Source: M3007 sp040080915
GTDB lineage: Bacteria; Bacteroidota; Bacteroidia; Chitinophagales; Saprospiraceae
Direction: 5' to 3'
Assembly: GCA_040080915.1 (NCBI GenBank)
Contig: JBEBHD010000023.1
Location: 1 to 36,812 of the forward strand
DNA: 36,812 nt
Made by a program: the position numbers and the translations under genes. The notes under the pieces are model-generated. The model was not told the origin of the DNA. It saw only the letters and a list, made by a program, of their open reading frames with translations, and ran no database searches. This document shows, piece by piece, positions 16,353-25,165 of the stretch (position 1 is the stretch's first letter; each line of letters starts with the position of its first letter).

Positions 16353-16458
16353 TATACCTCGCACCGCAAGGTGCGAAGCCGCTTTTGTCATACTGAGCGC
16401 TGCTAATCAAAATATTAGGCCGAAGGCCATGCACAAAACCTCGCAGCGCGAAGTATAA
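16353..16458 (+). repeat. 106-bp interspersed element, copy 3 (best-paired copy)
   Basis: Runs from TATACCTCGCACCGCAAGG to CCTCGCAGCGCGAAGTATAA. The outer 19 nt of each end are inverted repeats with four mismatches, all transitions. In the minus-strand RNA all four become G-U pairs, giving an unbroken 19-bp stem. Inside are CGCACC-GCAA-GGTGCG and GGCC-GAA-GGCC. It lies between rdgB and the ABC transporter gene. Confidence 0.9.
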
Positions 16459-16509
16459 GTACAAAGGGCTAATAAGCACATTAGCATATTTGTACATTAC
16501 CACATTAAC

Positions 16510-18330
16510 ATGCTGCGCCTGCTCCGATATTTCCGACCGTACAAAAAACTGCTCGCTCTCGCGGTGGCCAGCAACCTGCTCATGTCGCTGTTCATGGTGG
16601 TGAGCATACCCGTTTTGCAGCCTTTTTTGCAAATTCTGTTCAGTGCGCCGGGCACAGAGTCGGTCGTGTTGCCCGCACCAAAGGGCAAGGGCGGCGGCTT
16701 TCAGGCGATGGAGCAACAGGTCAATACCTACTTTTCCAATCTGATCCGGGAGCACGGCAGGTCGGAGGCGCTGCTGATCGTATGCGGCTTCCTCGTGCTG
16801 GTTTTTTTTGGTAAAAATCTCTTCCGATACCTTTCCCTGTATTTTTTGGCACCACTGCGCAACGGCATCGTGCGGGATATTCGCAACAGTTTGGTGCAAA
16901 AAATCCTCGACCTGCCATTGTCCTACTTTTCCGAAAAACGCAAAGGCGACCTGATGAGTCGTATTTCGGCGGACGTGCAGGAGGTGGAAGCCAGCATAAT
17001 CGGCGTGGTGGAAGCGGTGGCCCGCGAGCCGATTGTCATAATGGGCAGCCTGGCATTTATGGTGTACGTGGCACCGCAACTGCTGGTGTTCGTGCTGGCT
17101 CTCATGTTTTTTTCCGGCCTCATCATCGGCGGGGTGGGTCGTTCGCTCCGGCGGCAGTCGGGCGAGGTGCAACGGCGCCTGGGCATGATCGGCTCGGTGG
17201 TGGAAGAAACACTTGGCGGGCTGCGCATCATCAAGGGATTCAACGCGGAATTATGGCAGCGGGCGCGGTTCGACCACGAGAACACCGGCTACGCACGTGC
17301 GCTGACCCGGCTCAACCAGCGCCGCGATCTGGCATCGCCACTATCCGAGTTTTTGGGCATTGTGGCCGTGTCGGTCATTCTGTGGTTTGGCTCCAAGCAA
17401 GTGTTTTCAGGTGAAATCTCGGCAGCCACGTTCATCACGTTTTTGTACGCTTTTTACAACATCATTGAACCAGCCAAACACCTGAGCAGCGCTTCGTACA
17501 GTATCCGAAAGGGCTTGGGAGCGTTGGAGCGCGTGGAAGCGGTGCTTGCCGAGCCGGAGCACGTCGAAGAGGGAGCGCGGGCGCGGCCAGTCTCAGAATT
17601 TCGGGAGCGGATCGAGTTTCGAGACGTGGCTTTTCACTACCAAAACTCGGACCGCCCGGCCTTGGAAGGCATCAATTTTGACATTCCACGAGGGAAAATA
17701 GTGGCTCTCGTGGGCGCTTCGGGCGCGGGCAAGAGCACGGTGGCCGATCTGTTGCCCCGTTTTTACGACGCTACCGGCGGCGCGATCCTGCTTGATGGCG
17801 CGGACATCCGCGACCTCCGCCTGCACGACCTTCGGGCACTGATGGGCATCGTGAGCCAAGAGGCCATCCTGTTCAACGACACCGTGCGCAACAATATCGC
17901 TTTTGGCAACGAGGCCGCAACGAATGCCGCTATCGAAGCCGCAGCACGAGCGGCAAACGCCCATGAATTCATCGCCATGTTGCCCGAAGGCTACGACTCC
18001 AACATCGGCGACCGGGGCCTGAAGTTGAGCGGAGGCCAACGCCAACGACTTACGATTGCGCGGGCATTGCTCAAAAACCCGCCCATTTTGATTTTGGATG
18101 AGGCAACCTCGGCCCTTGACAGCGAGTCAGAACAACTCGTTCAGGCGGCGCTCGACCGGTTGTTGCAAAACCGAACGGCACTTGTCATCGCCCACCGCCT
18201 CAGTACGGTGCAGCACGCCGACGAGATTTTAGTGCTCGAAGCCGGGCGAATCGCCGAACGCGGCAACCATGAAAGCCTGCTCCGACAGGGCGGAATCTAC
18301 CGTAGATTGGTCGAACTGCAGGCGCTCTAA
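16510..18330 (+). CDS. ABC exporter, MsbA/lipid or multidrug type (fused membrane and ATPase domains)
   Basis: A 606-aa half-transporter. The N-terminal membrane domain (about 1-330) has six hydrophobic segments (e.g. LLALAVASNLLMSLFMVVSI, EALLIVCGFLVLVFFGKNLF). It is followed by a complete ATPase domain with Walker A GASGAGKST (about 402-410), Q-loop GIVSQEAILFND, signature LSGGQRQRLTIARALL, Walker B ILILDEATSALD and the H-loop AHRLSTV. It should work as a homodimer pumping a hydrophobic substrate out of the inner membrane. MsbA-like lipid A export is one possibility for Gram-negative bacteria, but the sequence cannot tell this from drug export. It follows rdgB at 170 bp with a repeat copy between, so it may have its own promoter. 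Confidence 0.93.
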   Translation: MLRLLRYFRPYKKLLALAVASNLLMSLFMVVSIPVLQPFLQILFSAPGTESVVLPAPKGKGGGFQAMEQQVNTYFSNLIREHGRSEALLIVCGFLVLVFFGKNLFRYLSLYFLAPLRNGIVRDIRNSLVQKILDLPLSYFSEKRKGDLMSRISADVQEVEASIIGVVEAVAREPIVIMGSLAFMVYVAPQLLVFVLALMFFSGLIIGGVGRSLRRQSGEVQRRLGMIGSVVEETLGGLRIIKGFNAELWQRARFDHENTGYARALTRLNQRRDLASPLSEFLGIVAVSVILWFGSKQVFSGEISAATFITFLYAFYNIIEPAKHLSSASYSIRKGLGALERVEAVLAEPEHVEEGARARPVSEFRERIEFRDVAFHYQNSDRPALEGINFDIPRGKIVALVGASGAGKSTVADLLPRFYDATGGAILLDGADIRDLRLHDLRALMGIVSQEAILFNDTVRNNIAFGNEAATNAAIEAAARAANAHEFIAMLPEGYDSNIGDRGLKLSGGQRQRLTIARALLKNPPILILDEATSALDSESEQLVQAALDRLLQNRTALVIAHRLSTVQHADEILVLEAGRIAERGNHESLLRQGGIYRRLVELQAL

Positions 18331-18407
18331 ACGACTCTTTTTGACCGAGACCTGCCATTGTTGGCTTTTGCAAATTTTGACATTGAAAATTACGCTCAAA
18401 AGAGGCG

Positions 18408-18415
18408 TACCTTTG
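18408..18415 (+). promoter_or_regulatory. -7 promoter box for the T9SS-protein gene at 18476
   Basis: TACCTTTG, with a TTG at 18383-18385 that leaves a 22-bp spacer, within the range for Bacteroidota promoters. The start codon is 60 bp downstream. Confidence 0.55.
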
Positions 18416-18475
18416 GTGCGGACATCCTGAGAGAAATACACCATCTCACAAACTTATTTTAGCATCTACAATCCG

Positions 18476-19657
18476 ATGAAGAGAATGCTACTTGCCATTT
18501 TTTCCACTCTGAGCCTCCACGCGGCCGCCCAGATCACCATTCCCGCTACCACGTTTCCCGTAGTGGGCGACACGTTCCGGTACGCCATTGACCTCGATCC
18601 ATCCGCGGCAATCAATTTCATCACCCCTCCCGGCGGTAACCAAAACTGGGATTTTTCGGGGCTGAAATTTTCGCAAACTAACAGAACCGTTTTCCTGTCG
18701 CCCAACTCCGGCAGCAACCCGGCGGCATTTCCGGGTGCCGATTTGCTGACCAAAGTACAGGGCGGTTCCGAGTCGTACTTCAATTCTACCGCCACCAAAG
18801 TCGAACTCATGGGTTTTGTCGGTGGAGGCGCGGTTCCGTTTGCACCTAATGCCATCGGGCGCTTTTCTCCGGCCCTGATTGATCGGCGTGCGCCTCTAAC
18901 CTACGGCAGTGCTAACGTTCAATCCAGCAACCTGCTCATTCCTTTTTCCGTGGACGACCTGCCTCCGTTTTTTGACAGCCTGATCGCCACCGTGCCTGGC
19001 GGACAGTTCATTGATTCCATTCGGGTCAATGTCCAGTTCGATCAGGCAGACACCGTGGATGCCTGGGGTACCTTGAAAATTCCAAGCATGAGCACACCCT
19101 TGCCGGTATTGCGGGAAAAACAAGTGGAAAAAAGCGCGACGAGAATGGAGGCCAAAGTTGGGCTACCGCCACCGTTTGGCGGCTGGATAGATATATCCGG
19201 GTTCCTCGGCGGCTCCGGTTTTGAGAACTTCCTCGGCTCGGACTCGTCCGTTACGTTCCGTTTCCTCAGCAATGTACACAAGGAAGAACTGGTTGCCGTC
19301 ACGGCCAACTTTGCCCTCGACACGATCCAGTCGGTGCGGTTCAAAAACATAGCGCTTCTCACCTCCACGCCCGATGTGCCGGATGCCGCTCCCGGCACAG
19401 CCAGTATTCAGGCATCGCCCAACCCTGCCATCCAGTGGGTACAGTTTGAGTGCAACAACCTGCCCTCGGACGAGTACACGCTCAAAATTTTCAACATCGT
19501 TGGCAAAGTAGTTTGGAAAGACACGTTCCAAGCCGCTGGCCGCCGGCAGGTCACAGTCAATCTCGAGGATTTCGCCAAAGGCACTTACCTATACAGTTTG
19601 GCCAACCGCAAGGGGATTATCATCGGAACCAAGCGGTTAGTAGTGCTTAAGCCGTGA
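18476..19657 (+). CDS. Secreted protein with T9SS sorting domain, unknown function
   Basis: 393 aa. Signal peptide MKRMLLAIFSTLSLHAAAQ. The body (about 20-300) is beta-rich and not recognised; it begins ITIPATTFPVVGDTFRYAID and has NWDFSGLKF, a style often seen in exported proteins of this group. The last 80 residues are a T9SS type A sorting domain (IQASPNPAIQWVQFE, then LKIFNIVGKVVWKD, YLYSLANRKG, KRLVVLKP). It should therefore be exported across both membranes and released or attached at the surface. It is probably monocistronic: its own promoter box lies at 18408 and a convergent gene begins to end 56 bp downstream. Confidence 0.88.
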   Translation: MKRMLLAIFSTLSLHAAAQITIPATTFPVVGDTFRYAIDLDPSAAINFITPPGGNQNWDFSGLKFSQTNRTVFLSPNSGSNPAAFPGADLLTKVQGGSESYFNSTATKVELMGFVGGGAVPFAPNAIGRFSPALIDRRAPLTYGSANVQSSNLLIPFSVDDLPPFFDSLIATVPGGQFIDSIRVNVQFDQADTVDAWGTLKIPSMSTPLPVLREKQVEKSATRMEAKVGLPPPFGGWIDISGFLGGSGFENFLGSDSSVTFRFLSNVHKEELVAVTANFALDTIQSVRFKNIALLTSTPDVPDAAPGTASIQASPNPAIQWVQFECNNLPSDEYTLKIFNIVGKVVWKDTFQAAGRRQVTVNLEDFAKGTYLYSLANRKGIIIGTKRLVVLKP

Positions 19658-19713
19658 TTTCATGAGGCTCGTATGTTTTTTAAAGGCTCAGGGAGTTTTT
19701 TCCCAGCGGGCCT

Positions 19714-20646
19714 TCAAAATGTATTGGGTATAACCACCGATTTTTCGGACACGGAATAGCCGGAGAAATTGCCCAAACCACCGATGATGTTGTTGTACAA
19801 CGCATCGGGGTCGTTCAGCGGGAGATTGTTGCCCTGCCGAGCCAGCGAGAGGTGGTAGCGGTAAAATTCTTCGGACAAGGTGCGCCATTCCACAAAGATT
19901 CGGCGCGGGCGCTCGTGTGTCGGGTCGAACGGCACAATGGCATCCAGCACGAGAGCAGCGCGCCCGTCGCCCCAATAGTTTTCGTTGATCAAAACCACTT
20001 GTTCTGGCGTATCGTACACCAGCGCGAGGGTACGGCCATCGGCCAAAAACTTGGTTTGTACGTCGTAGTACTCGTCCGGGATCGGTTCGCCGTTGATCAC
20101 CTCGAACGATTCAATCTCGTGTCGGAGGGCAAAAGCAAAATACCGGCGCTGGTTCGGCAGGGTAGCCAACTGGATTTCCAACGGCACGCGCAGTACGCGC
20201 CGCCCATCGTCCAAATCAGTCACGCGCATCTGGCCTGTATCAATGCGCATTTCGGAAATCGGGATGTGTTTCGGTGCGTAACTGACGGCCTCCACGGTTT
20301 CAAAGCCGCCGATACGCACTCCGAGGGAATACTCTGTGCCCACTTGGACAAGGTCCCGACTTTGCCAAAAAAACCGGCCGTCGTCGCCCGTGACGCGGAA
20401 TAGTTTGTCCAAAAACTGCCCGCCGACGGCGATGGACACGTCAGCGTTGAACGGAACGACAGGGTCGCCCGCATCGGTCAGTTTTTGGCTGAGCGAAACC
20501 TCTACCTGAATGGGCTTACCCACGGTAAAATGGCTCAACGCAACGATACGTGTCGGCAGGTCGGGTAAATCAATATCCGCCTCGCGTACACAACCGAAGG
20601 CGGACAAAAGGGCAAGAATTAGCGTGAGAATGGCGGGCTTGGGCAT
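19714..20646 (-). CDS. DUF4249 lipoprotein, partner of the TonB receptor
   Basis: 310 aa. The N-terminus MPKPAILTLILALLSAFGC is a lipoprotein signal with the modified Cys19. The body fits DUF4249 in length and wording (VREADIDLPDLPTRIVALSHF, FRVTGDDGRFFW, YSLGVRIGGFETV, WRTLSEEFYRYHLSLARQ, DPDALYNNIIGGLGNFSGYS). DUF4249 proteins of Bacteroidota are commonly encoded directly after TonB-dependent receptors; their molecular role is not established. Here it follows the receptor at 18 bp and is the last gene of the sigma/anti-sigma/receptor operon. By analogy with SusD it may present the ligand at the outer membrane, which is inferred. Confidence 0.88.
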   Translation of the reverse strand: MPKPAILTLILALLSAFGCVREADIDLPDLPTRIVALSHFTVGKPIQVEVSLSQKLTDAGDPVVPFNADVSIAVGGQFLDKLFRVTGDDGRFFWQSRDLVQVGTEYSLGVRIGGFETVEAVSYAPKHIPISEMRIDTGQMRVTDLDDGRRVLRVPLEIQLATLPNQRRYFAFALRHEIESFEVINGEPIPDEYYDVQTKFLADGRTLALVYDTPEQVVLINENYWGDGRAALVLDAIVPFDPTHERPRRIFVEWRTLSEEFYRYHLSLARQGNNLPLNDPDALYNNIIGGLGNFSGYSVSEKSVVIPNTF

Positions 20647-20664
20647 TTTAATTGGTTTGATTAT

Positions 20665-23313
20665 TCAAAATTTCAACGAGTAGCGGAACGAAGGCACGAA
20701 CGGCAGCAGGGTGTATTGAATTGCTTTGGCGTTGGTGCCGCTGCCGCTGTCCACGTACAAAAAAAACGGGTTGAACCGGTTGTAGGCATTGTAAACACCC
20801 AACTGTACAGCGTGCTGGAACCTGCCCGCGCCAAAATGCGCGTTCAGTGCAGCATCCAAACGGTGGTAAGGCGGCAGGCGGTAGCCGTTCACGTCGGTGT
20901 ACACAAAGACGTTCCGCTCGATCTCCCCATTGGGCGTGTGGTGCTGATACTTCACCCCCGATAGCGTGATGGGGTTTCCCGTGGCGTACACCCACGCGAG
21001 CGTAATATCCAACCACGGCGCGAGGCGCTGCTCCACTGTTATCTTAAAATCGTGCCGACGATCAAATCGAAACGGGAAAACCCGGCCCGAGTTGATCTCC
21101 GGGAACTGCCGCTCGGAGCGCGACCACGCGTAAACGAGATTGACGGAAGTACTCGAAAATTGCTTCTCAACAATTGCTTCCAGCCCGTACGCAAGCCCCG
21201 TTCCGGCAGCGATACGGTCTTCCCAGCCACTTGCATCTTCAGCGCCGCCGGTGAACAGGGCCGTGCTGGTGGAAAGGAAAGCCAGTACCCGTTCCAGCCG
21301 TTTGTAGTAGCCTTCCACCTGAACGTTCCAGCCCGAACGCCGCAGCCCAACACCCGCCGATGCCTGCCACACGTGCTCGGGCGGCACACGGGCCGTCGTC
21401 GGCACCCACAGTTCGAAGGGCAGGCTAATGTTGAATGAACCGATCTGGTGCAAAAACTGCGCCGAGCGGTGGTAGCCCGCCCATGCCCGCCAATCCGTAT
21501 TACCGCCGAACTGGAGCCTCAAGCGCGGCTGCGGTGCCCGAAACACGTTGTTCCGCACCTGAAACGAAGCAAAATTCAGCCCCGCCTCCAACGACCAGTG
21601 TTTGCCAAAACGCCAGTCTACTTCGGCGTACAGCTCGCTCTCGTCGGCACCGAGGCGCTCGTTGTTGCGCAGCGAATTGGACAACGAATCAATGGTAACC
21701 GGCGACTGGCCGGGAACCAAAAAGTTGACCGACAGGGCGCCCGGCTGAAAAGCGTGCAGGGTGTAGGAAAACCCCCAGCGCACGTCGAGGTTGTTTTTGG
21801 GAAAATAACTGAAATCCGTTTTCAGCGACAGGTCTTCGATGAGCGTTTGGTAAATCTGGCCGTAGTTGGCCACCAACGATTCCCGCCCCGATGCCCCCAA
21901 AAACGTGGAAAGCAAGGTCAACTGGCTTTCGTAGAAAAACCGGCTGAAACGAACGGTCGTGTTGGTGAACAGGTTGTTTTTCAGCAGGTAATTCCAGCGC
22001 AAAGCCGCGATAGAATTACCCCACTCCGACCCCAGCGAGTACTGGTCGGTCAGCCGGCCCTCCAGGTTGTCAAACCGCTGCGCAAACCGATTTCGGAACA
22101 CATCCCCGCCTTGGTAATAGCTCAGGTAAACGCGGCTTTTTTCCGAAAAAAGGTAGTTCAGTTTGACGTTGGCATCGTAAAACCGGTAGGTGATATTGTC
22201 GCCGGAAAACGCGAGCAGGTTCTCGCGCTTGCTGAAAAAATCAATCCACGGTCCGAGGTACGTAGCCCGTCCGCTGATGAGGAACGAGCTGGTGTCCCGT
22301 TTTATCGGCCCTTCCACGGTAGCAGAGGCGGCGAAAAGACCCGCCGACAGCTCCACGTTGCGTTTGTGCAGATTGCCGTCGCGGGTGCGCACGTCTATCA
22401 CCGAAGCGGTACGCCCTCCATATCGGGCCGGGAAATCACCTTTCCACAAGCGGGCACTGCTGATGGTAGCGGGGTTGTACACAGAAAAAAGGCCCAAGGC
22501 GTGGCTGGGGTTGTACACGGGCACGTCGTCCAGTAAAAACAGGTTTTGGTCGGCGTTGCCGCCTCGCACGTGCAGGCCACCGAGGCCATCCACACCGGTT
22601 TGTACGCCGGGCTGAAACGCGGCCATCCGCAACAAATCGGCCTCGCCGCCTGGCATGGGCACGCCATGCGTTGCCGAAAACGGCAGGTTGTGCTGGCCGC
22701 CTGTTTGGCCGCCGTTCGATTCGGCAGTTGTCGGGGCCGAAATCACCACTTCCGGCAGGGCGGTATTGGGCTTCAAATCAAAGATCAGCATCCGCTCGGA
22801 GTCCAGGTCCAGTAGCAGTGCATCGGATTGGTAGCCCAAACAGGTCACCACCACGCGGTAGCCCCCCCCTTCCAATTCCATGCTGAAAAAACCGAACTCG
22901 TTCGTGACCGCGCCGGCACCGCGCACACGCACGCCCGCTCCGATGAGGCGCTCGCCCGTTTCGGCATCCTTGATGTAGCCGCTCAGCGTATAGCGCTCAA
23001 TTTTTCGAAAAAGCACGACCTGATCGGCATTCCAGCGGTACGACGGGCGGGCACAAGCGGCTATTTTTCCCACAACAGTCTCCAGTGGTTCCTGCCGAAC
23101 AGCGAGCGAAACCGGCGGGCAATCCTGAAAAATGGTCGTGTTGAACGCGATGTTGACCCCCGTCTGGCGGCTCAGTCGGGCGAGCGCATCGGCTGGCGGG
23201 CAGGCCACGCAATCGAAGTCAACTAACGAACGGCGAAGCGAGTCCTGCGCCAAAGCGATGCCGGTGCAAAAAAAAATCAGGAGAAGTAGCGTAGCCGAAA
23301 CGCGGGTTGCCAT
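20665..23313 (-). CDS. TonB-dependent outer-membrane receptor with STN signalling domain
   Basis: 882 aa. Signal peptide VSATLLLLIFFCTGIALAQ. Next is an STN domain (about 25-100, ADALARLSRQTGVNIAFNTT), the part that in FecA-type receptors reports ligand to the anti-sigma factor. A carboxypeptidase-regulatory-like beta domain follows (YTLSGYIKDAETGERLIGAG), then the plug (VQTGVDGLGGLHVRGGNADQ, NLFLLDDVPVYNPSHALG, YGGRTASVIDVRTRDG) and a long barrel ending in Phe (FRYSLKF). Three cysteines near the STN start (DFDCVACPP, FQDCPP) are unusual. The frame extends 15 codons upstream, but the ATG at 23313 gives a standard signal peptide and is chosen. Gene order sigma-FecR-receptor-DUF4249 points to substrate-induced expression. 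The substrate is not readable from sequence. Confidence 0.93.
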   Translation of the reverse strand: MATRVSATLLLLIFFCTGIALAQDSLRRSLVDFDCVACPPADALARLSRQTGVNIAFNTTIFQDCPPVSLAVRQEPLETVVGKIAACARPSYRWNADQVVLFRKIERYTLSGYIKDAETGERLIGAGVRVRGAGAVTNEFGFFSMELEGGGYRVVVTCLGYQSDALLLDLDSERMLIFDLKPNTALPEVVISAPTTAESNGGQTGGQHNLPFSATHGVPMPGGEADLLRMAAFQPGVQTGVDGLGGLHVRGGNADQNLFLLDDVPVYNPSHALGLFSVYNPATISSARLWKGDFPARYGGRTASVIDVRTRDGNLHKRNVELSAGLFAASATVEGPIKRDTSSFLISGRATYLGPWIDFFSKRENLLAFSGDNITYRFYDANVKLNYLFSEKSRVYLSYYQGGDVFRNRFAQRFDNLEGRLTDQYSLGSEWGNSIAALRWNYLLKNNLFTNTTVRFSRFFYESQLTLLSTFLGASGRESLVANYGQIYQTLIEDLSLKTDFSYFPKNNLDVRWGFSYTLHAFQPGALSVNFLVPGQSPVTIDSLSNSLRNNERLGADESELYAEVDWRFGKHWSLEAGLNFASFQVRNNVFRAPQPRLRLQFGGNTDWRAWAGYHRSAQFLHQIGSFNISLPFELWVPTTARVPPEHVWQASAGVGLRRSGWNVQVEGYYKRLERVLAFLSTSTALFTGGAEDASGWEDRIAAGTGLAYGLEAIVEKQFSSTSVNLVYAWSRSERQFPEINSGRVFPFRFDRRHDFKITVEQRLAPWLDITLAWVYATGNPITLSGVKYQHHTPNGEIERNVFVYTDVNGYRLPPYHRLDAALNAHFGAGRFQHAVQLGVYNAYNRFNPFFLYVDSGSGTNAKAIQYTLLPFVPSFRYSLKF

Positions 23314-23401
23314 ACCATAAATACTGTATGGGCGCAAGTTAGGAACGGCAGCAAACACACCGGTGCGAAGTGGGGTAATTACTTTTGTCGCAAATGAACC
23401 G

Positions 23402-24409
23402 TCATTGGCAAACGCCGCCAGCGAGCCGATACTGATCGGGAGCAGATTTAGAGACCTTGAACCCGTAGATCAGGGAAAAACCCTCCAGCACCTGCTCGAT
23501 ATTTTGCTCCCGGATCAAGGCCGAATACGGGCAGTTGCCCATGCTCTGGTCTTGTAGTTCGATGCGCACACCGTAGTGTTTTTCCAAGTCGGGTAGTACT
23601 TGATGTAGGGGCGTGCTGTCAAATTCCATCCGGCCGGTTTGCCATGCCAGTTCGTTGAAATTAGACACTTCGTTAAAGCGCGTATTTTGGGTTGTTCGGT
23701 TGAAAACAGCCCGCTGGTTGGCGGTCAGCACGGTTCCTTTTGTCTTTCTGCTGGGGGAAAAACGCACCTTACCTTCACAAACGAGTACACAGGCCTCATC
23801 GGTGCCGGTTTCTGCCCGCACGTTGAAACGGGTACCCAGCACCTCGACCATGCCACTGTGTACCAGCCCGACCCGGAAAGGGCGTTCAGCCTGGTGTGCC
23901 ACCTCGAAATAGGCCTCGCCAACCAACTGCACGCGACGCTCGGAAGACGAAAACGCTACCGGGTATTCAATCTTGGCTTTTTGGCGCAGCCAGACCCTGG
24001 TGCCATCGGGCAGTTCGGCCAGTTTGCTGCCGGTGGACAGGTTGTTTTCCACCAATACGGTGGGCGCGGGGGCGGTCAGTTCGCGGTATCCCCACGTCGC
24101 CAAAAGCAAAAACGCCACTGCGGCGGCTGCGCGTAACAGTTTGGTGCCGAAAGTAATGACCTTGGCGGGCGGGCGCTGCTCCGTTGTGTTCAAACGGGCC
24201 ATGAGGCGGCCAAATTCCGCGTCCATGTCCAAGTGAAAGTCCGTTTTCCGGTGCTCGGAGGCCTCCGCCCATATCCGGGCGTACTCCTCGGCAAGGCACG
24301 CATTTTGGGCCGAGGCACCGATCCACGATTCCAGCACGGCGGACTCGGCCGGGGTGATTTCTCCCGTGATACGCTTGTGCAGCAACAAAACTATGTCGAG
24401 TTCTTGCAT
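23402..24409 (-). CDS. FecR-family anti-sigma factor
   Basis: 335 aa. The N-terminal cytoplasmic part (1-88, QELDIVLLLHKRITGEITPA) should bind the sigma factor. One membrane helix follows (about 90-108, LLRAAAAVAFLLLATWGY), then the periplasmic FecR domain (LVENNLSTGSKLAELPDGTR, VWLRQKAKIEYP, GEAYFEVAHQAERPFRV, VEVLGTRFNVRAE). At the end is a DUF4974-type STN-like domain (FDSTPLHQVLPDLEKHYGVR). Family role: keeps the ECF sigma inactive until the STN domain of the receptor signals. The start at 24409 is 38 bp after the sigma stop; a longer frame would overlap the sigma gene and is less likely. A TonB-receptor start follows 88 bp after its stop. Confidence 0.93.
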   Translation of the reverse strand: MQELDIVLLLHKRITGEITPAESAVLESWIGASAQNACLAEEYARIWAEASEHRKTDFHLDMDAEFGRLMARLNTTEQRPPAKVITFGTKLLRAAAAVAFLLLATWGYRELTAPAPTVLVENNLSTGSKLAELPDGTRVWLRQKAKIEYPVAFSSSERRVQLVGEAYFEVAHQAERPFRVGLVHSGMVEVLGTRFNVRAETGTDEACVLVCEGKVRFSPSRKTKGTVLTANQRAVFNRTTQNTRFNEVSNFNELAWQTGRMEFDSTPLHQVLPDLEKHYGVRIELQDQSMGNCPYSALIREQNIEQVLEGFSLIYGFKVSKSAPDQYRLAGGVCQ

Positions 24410-24447
24410 AATATTCGGTCTAATGACAACGGTCGGTGCCAAACCCC

Positions 24448-25074
24448 CTACCCTATCCACCACCATTTTAGCGCCCAAATGACAGCCGGAGACAAATGGC
24501 GAAGTTCCCGCAGGGCTTCGCGCAGGAGGTGCATGGCCTTGGTTATTTGATTTTCAATGGTTTTGGTTGAAATGCCGAGTTGTTCGGCGATCTCCCGGTG
24601 CGACATGTGCTCGAACCGGCTAAGTGAAAAAACCAATCGGCACTTTTCGGGCAATTGCCCGATGGCCCGGTGCAGGGCATCCTCCATACGTTCCTGTTCG
24701 TGTTTGAGGCCAATGTCTCGATGGGAACTATCTGCCGTGTCCTGCCAATTGGCACTGTCTTCCAGCACCGTCCGGCGGTTCGATTTGATGTGGTTCAGGG
24801 CGCGGTTCACAGCAGCCCGGCGCAGGTATGCCCGCAGGGAGGTATGGATGTCAAGTGCTTCGCGTTTGCGCCACAGTTCCACGAACACGTCCTGGGCCAG
24901 GTCCTTGCAGGTTTCCTCGTCGGGCAGGTAGTTGTACAAGTCGCCCAGCAGGAGCGGGTAGTGGCGGTCGAACAAACGCCGGAGGGCCTCGGTATCGCCG
25001 CCGCGCAGGCACTCCAAGTCATATTTTTCCGAAACCTCCGTCAAGGCGCTTATTTTTTTTGGATAAAAAATCAA
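24448..25074 (-). CDS. ECF RNA polymerase sigma factor (FecI-like)
   Basis: 208 aa, typical for the family. Region 2 covers about residues 30-95 (LRRLFDRHYPLLLGDLYNYL, DLAQDVFVELWRKRE, SLRAYLRRAAVNRALNHIKS). Region 4 covers about 130-190 (AIGQLPEKCRLVFSLSRFEH, SHREIAEQLGISTKTIENQI). It directs RNA polymerase to a small set of promoters, most likely its own operon (FecR, TonB receptor, DUF4249). The tail ALKWWWIG is hydrophobic and Trp-rich. It is divergent from the Crp-family gene, with an inverted repeat in between. Confidence 0.94.
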   Translation of the reverse strand: MIFYPKKISALTEVSEKYDLECLRGGDTEALRRLFDRHYPLLLGDLYNYLPDEETCKDLAQDVFVELWRKREALDIHTSLRAYLRRAAVNRALNHIKSNRRTVLEDSANWQDTADSSHRDIGLKHEQERMEDALHRAIGQLPEKCRLVFSLSRFEHMSHREIAEQLGISTKTIENQITKAMHLLREALRELRHLSPAVIWALKWWWIG

Positions 25075-25092
25075 TTTTTCAAAAAAGCCGTA

Positions 25093-25124
25093 GGGGATAT
25101 GGTCGGGCCGCCTGTCTTATCCCC
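25093..25124. promoter_or_regulatory. Inverted repeat between the sigma and Crp-family genes, possible operator
   Basis: GGGGATA (25093-25099) and TATCCCC (25118-25124) are exact complements, 18 bp apart, in the 91-bp gap shared by both promoters. It could bind the Crp-like protein or another regulator; this is inference. Confidence 0.25.
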
Positions 25125-25165
25125 GTAACACAGAACAAAAACACACTACTGCTCAAACTCGAATT

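Noticed and set aside
23380..23387. TACTTTTG box on the plus strand ahead of the FecR gene's 3' end
   Set aside because: Would give an antisense RNA to FecR, but there is no plus-strand gene and a six-base match is expected by chance several times in the window.
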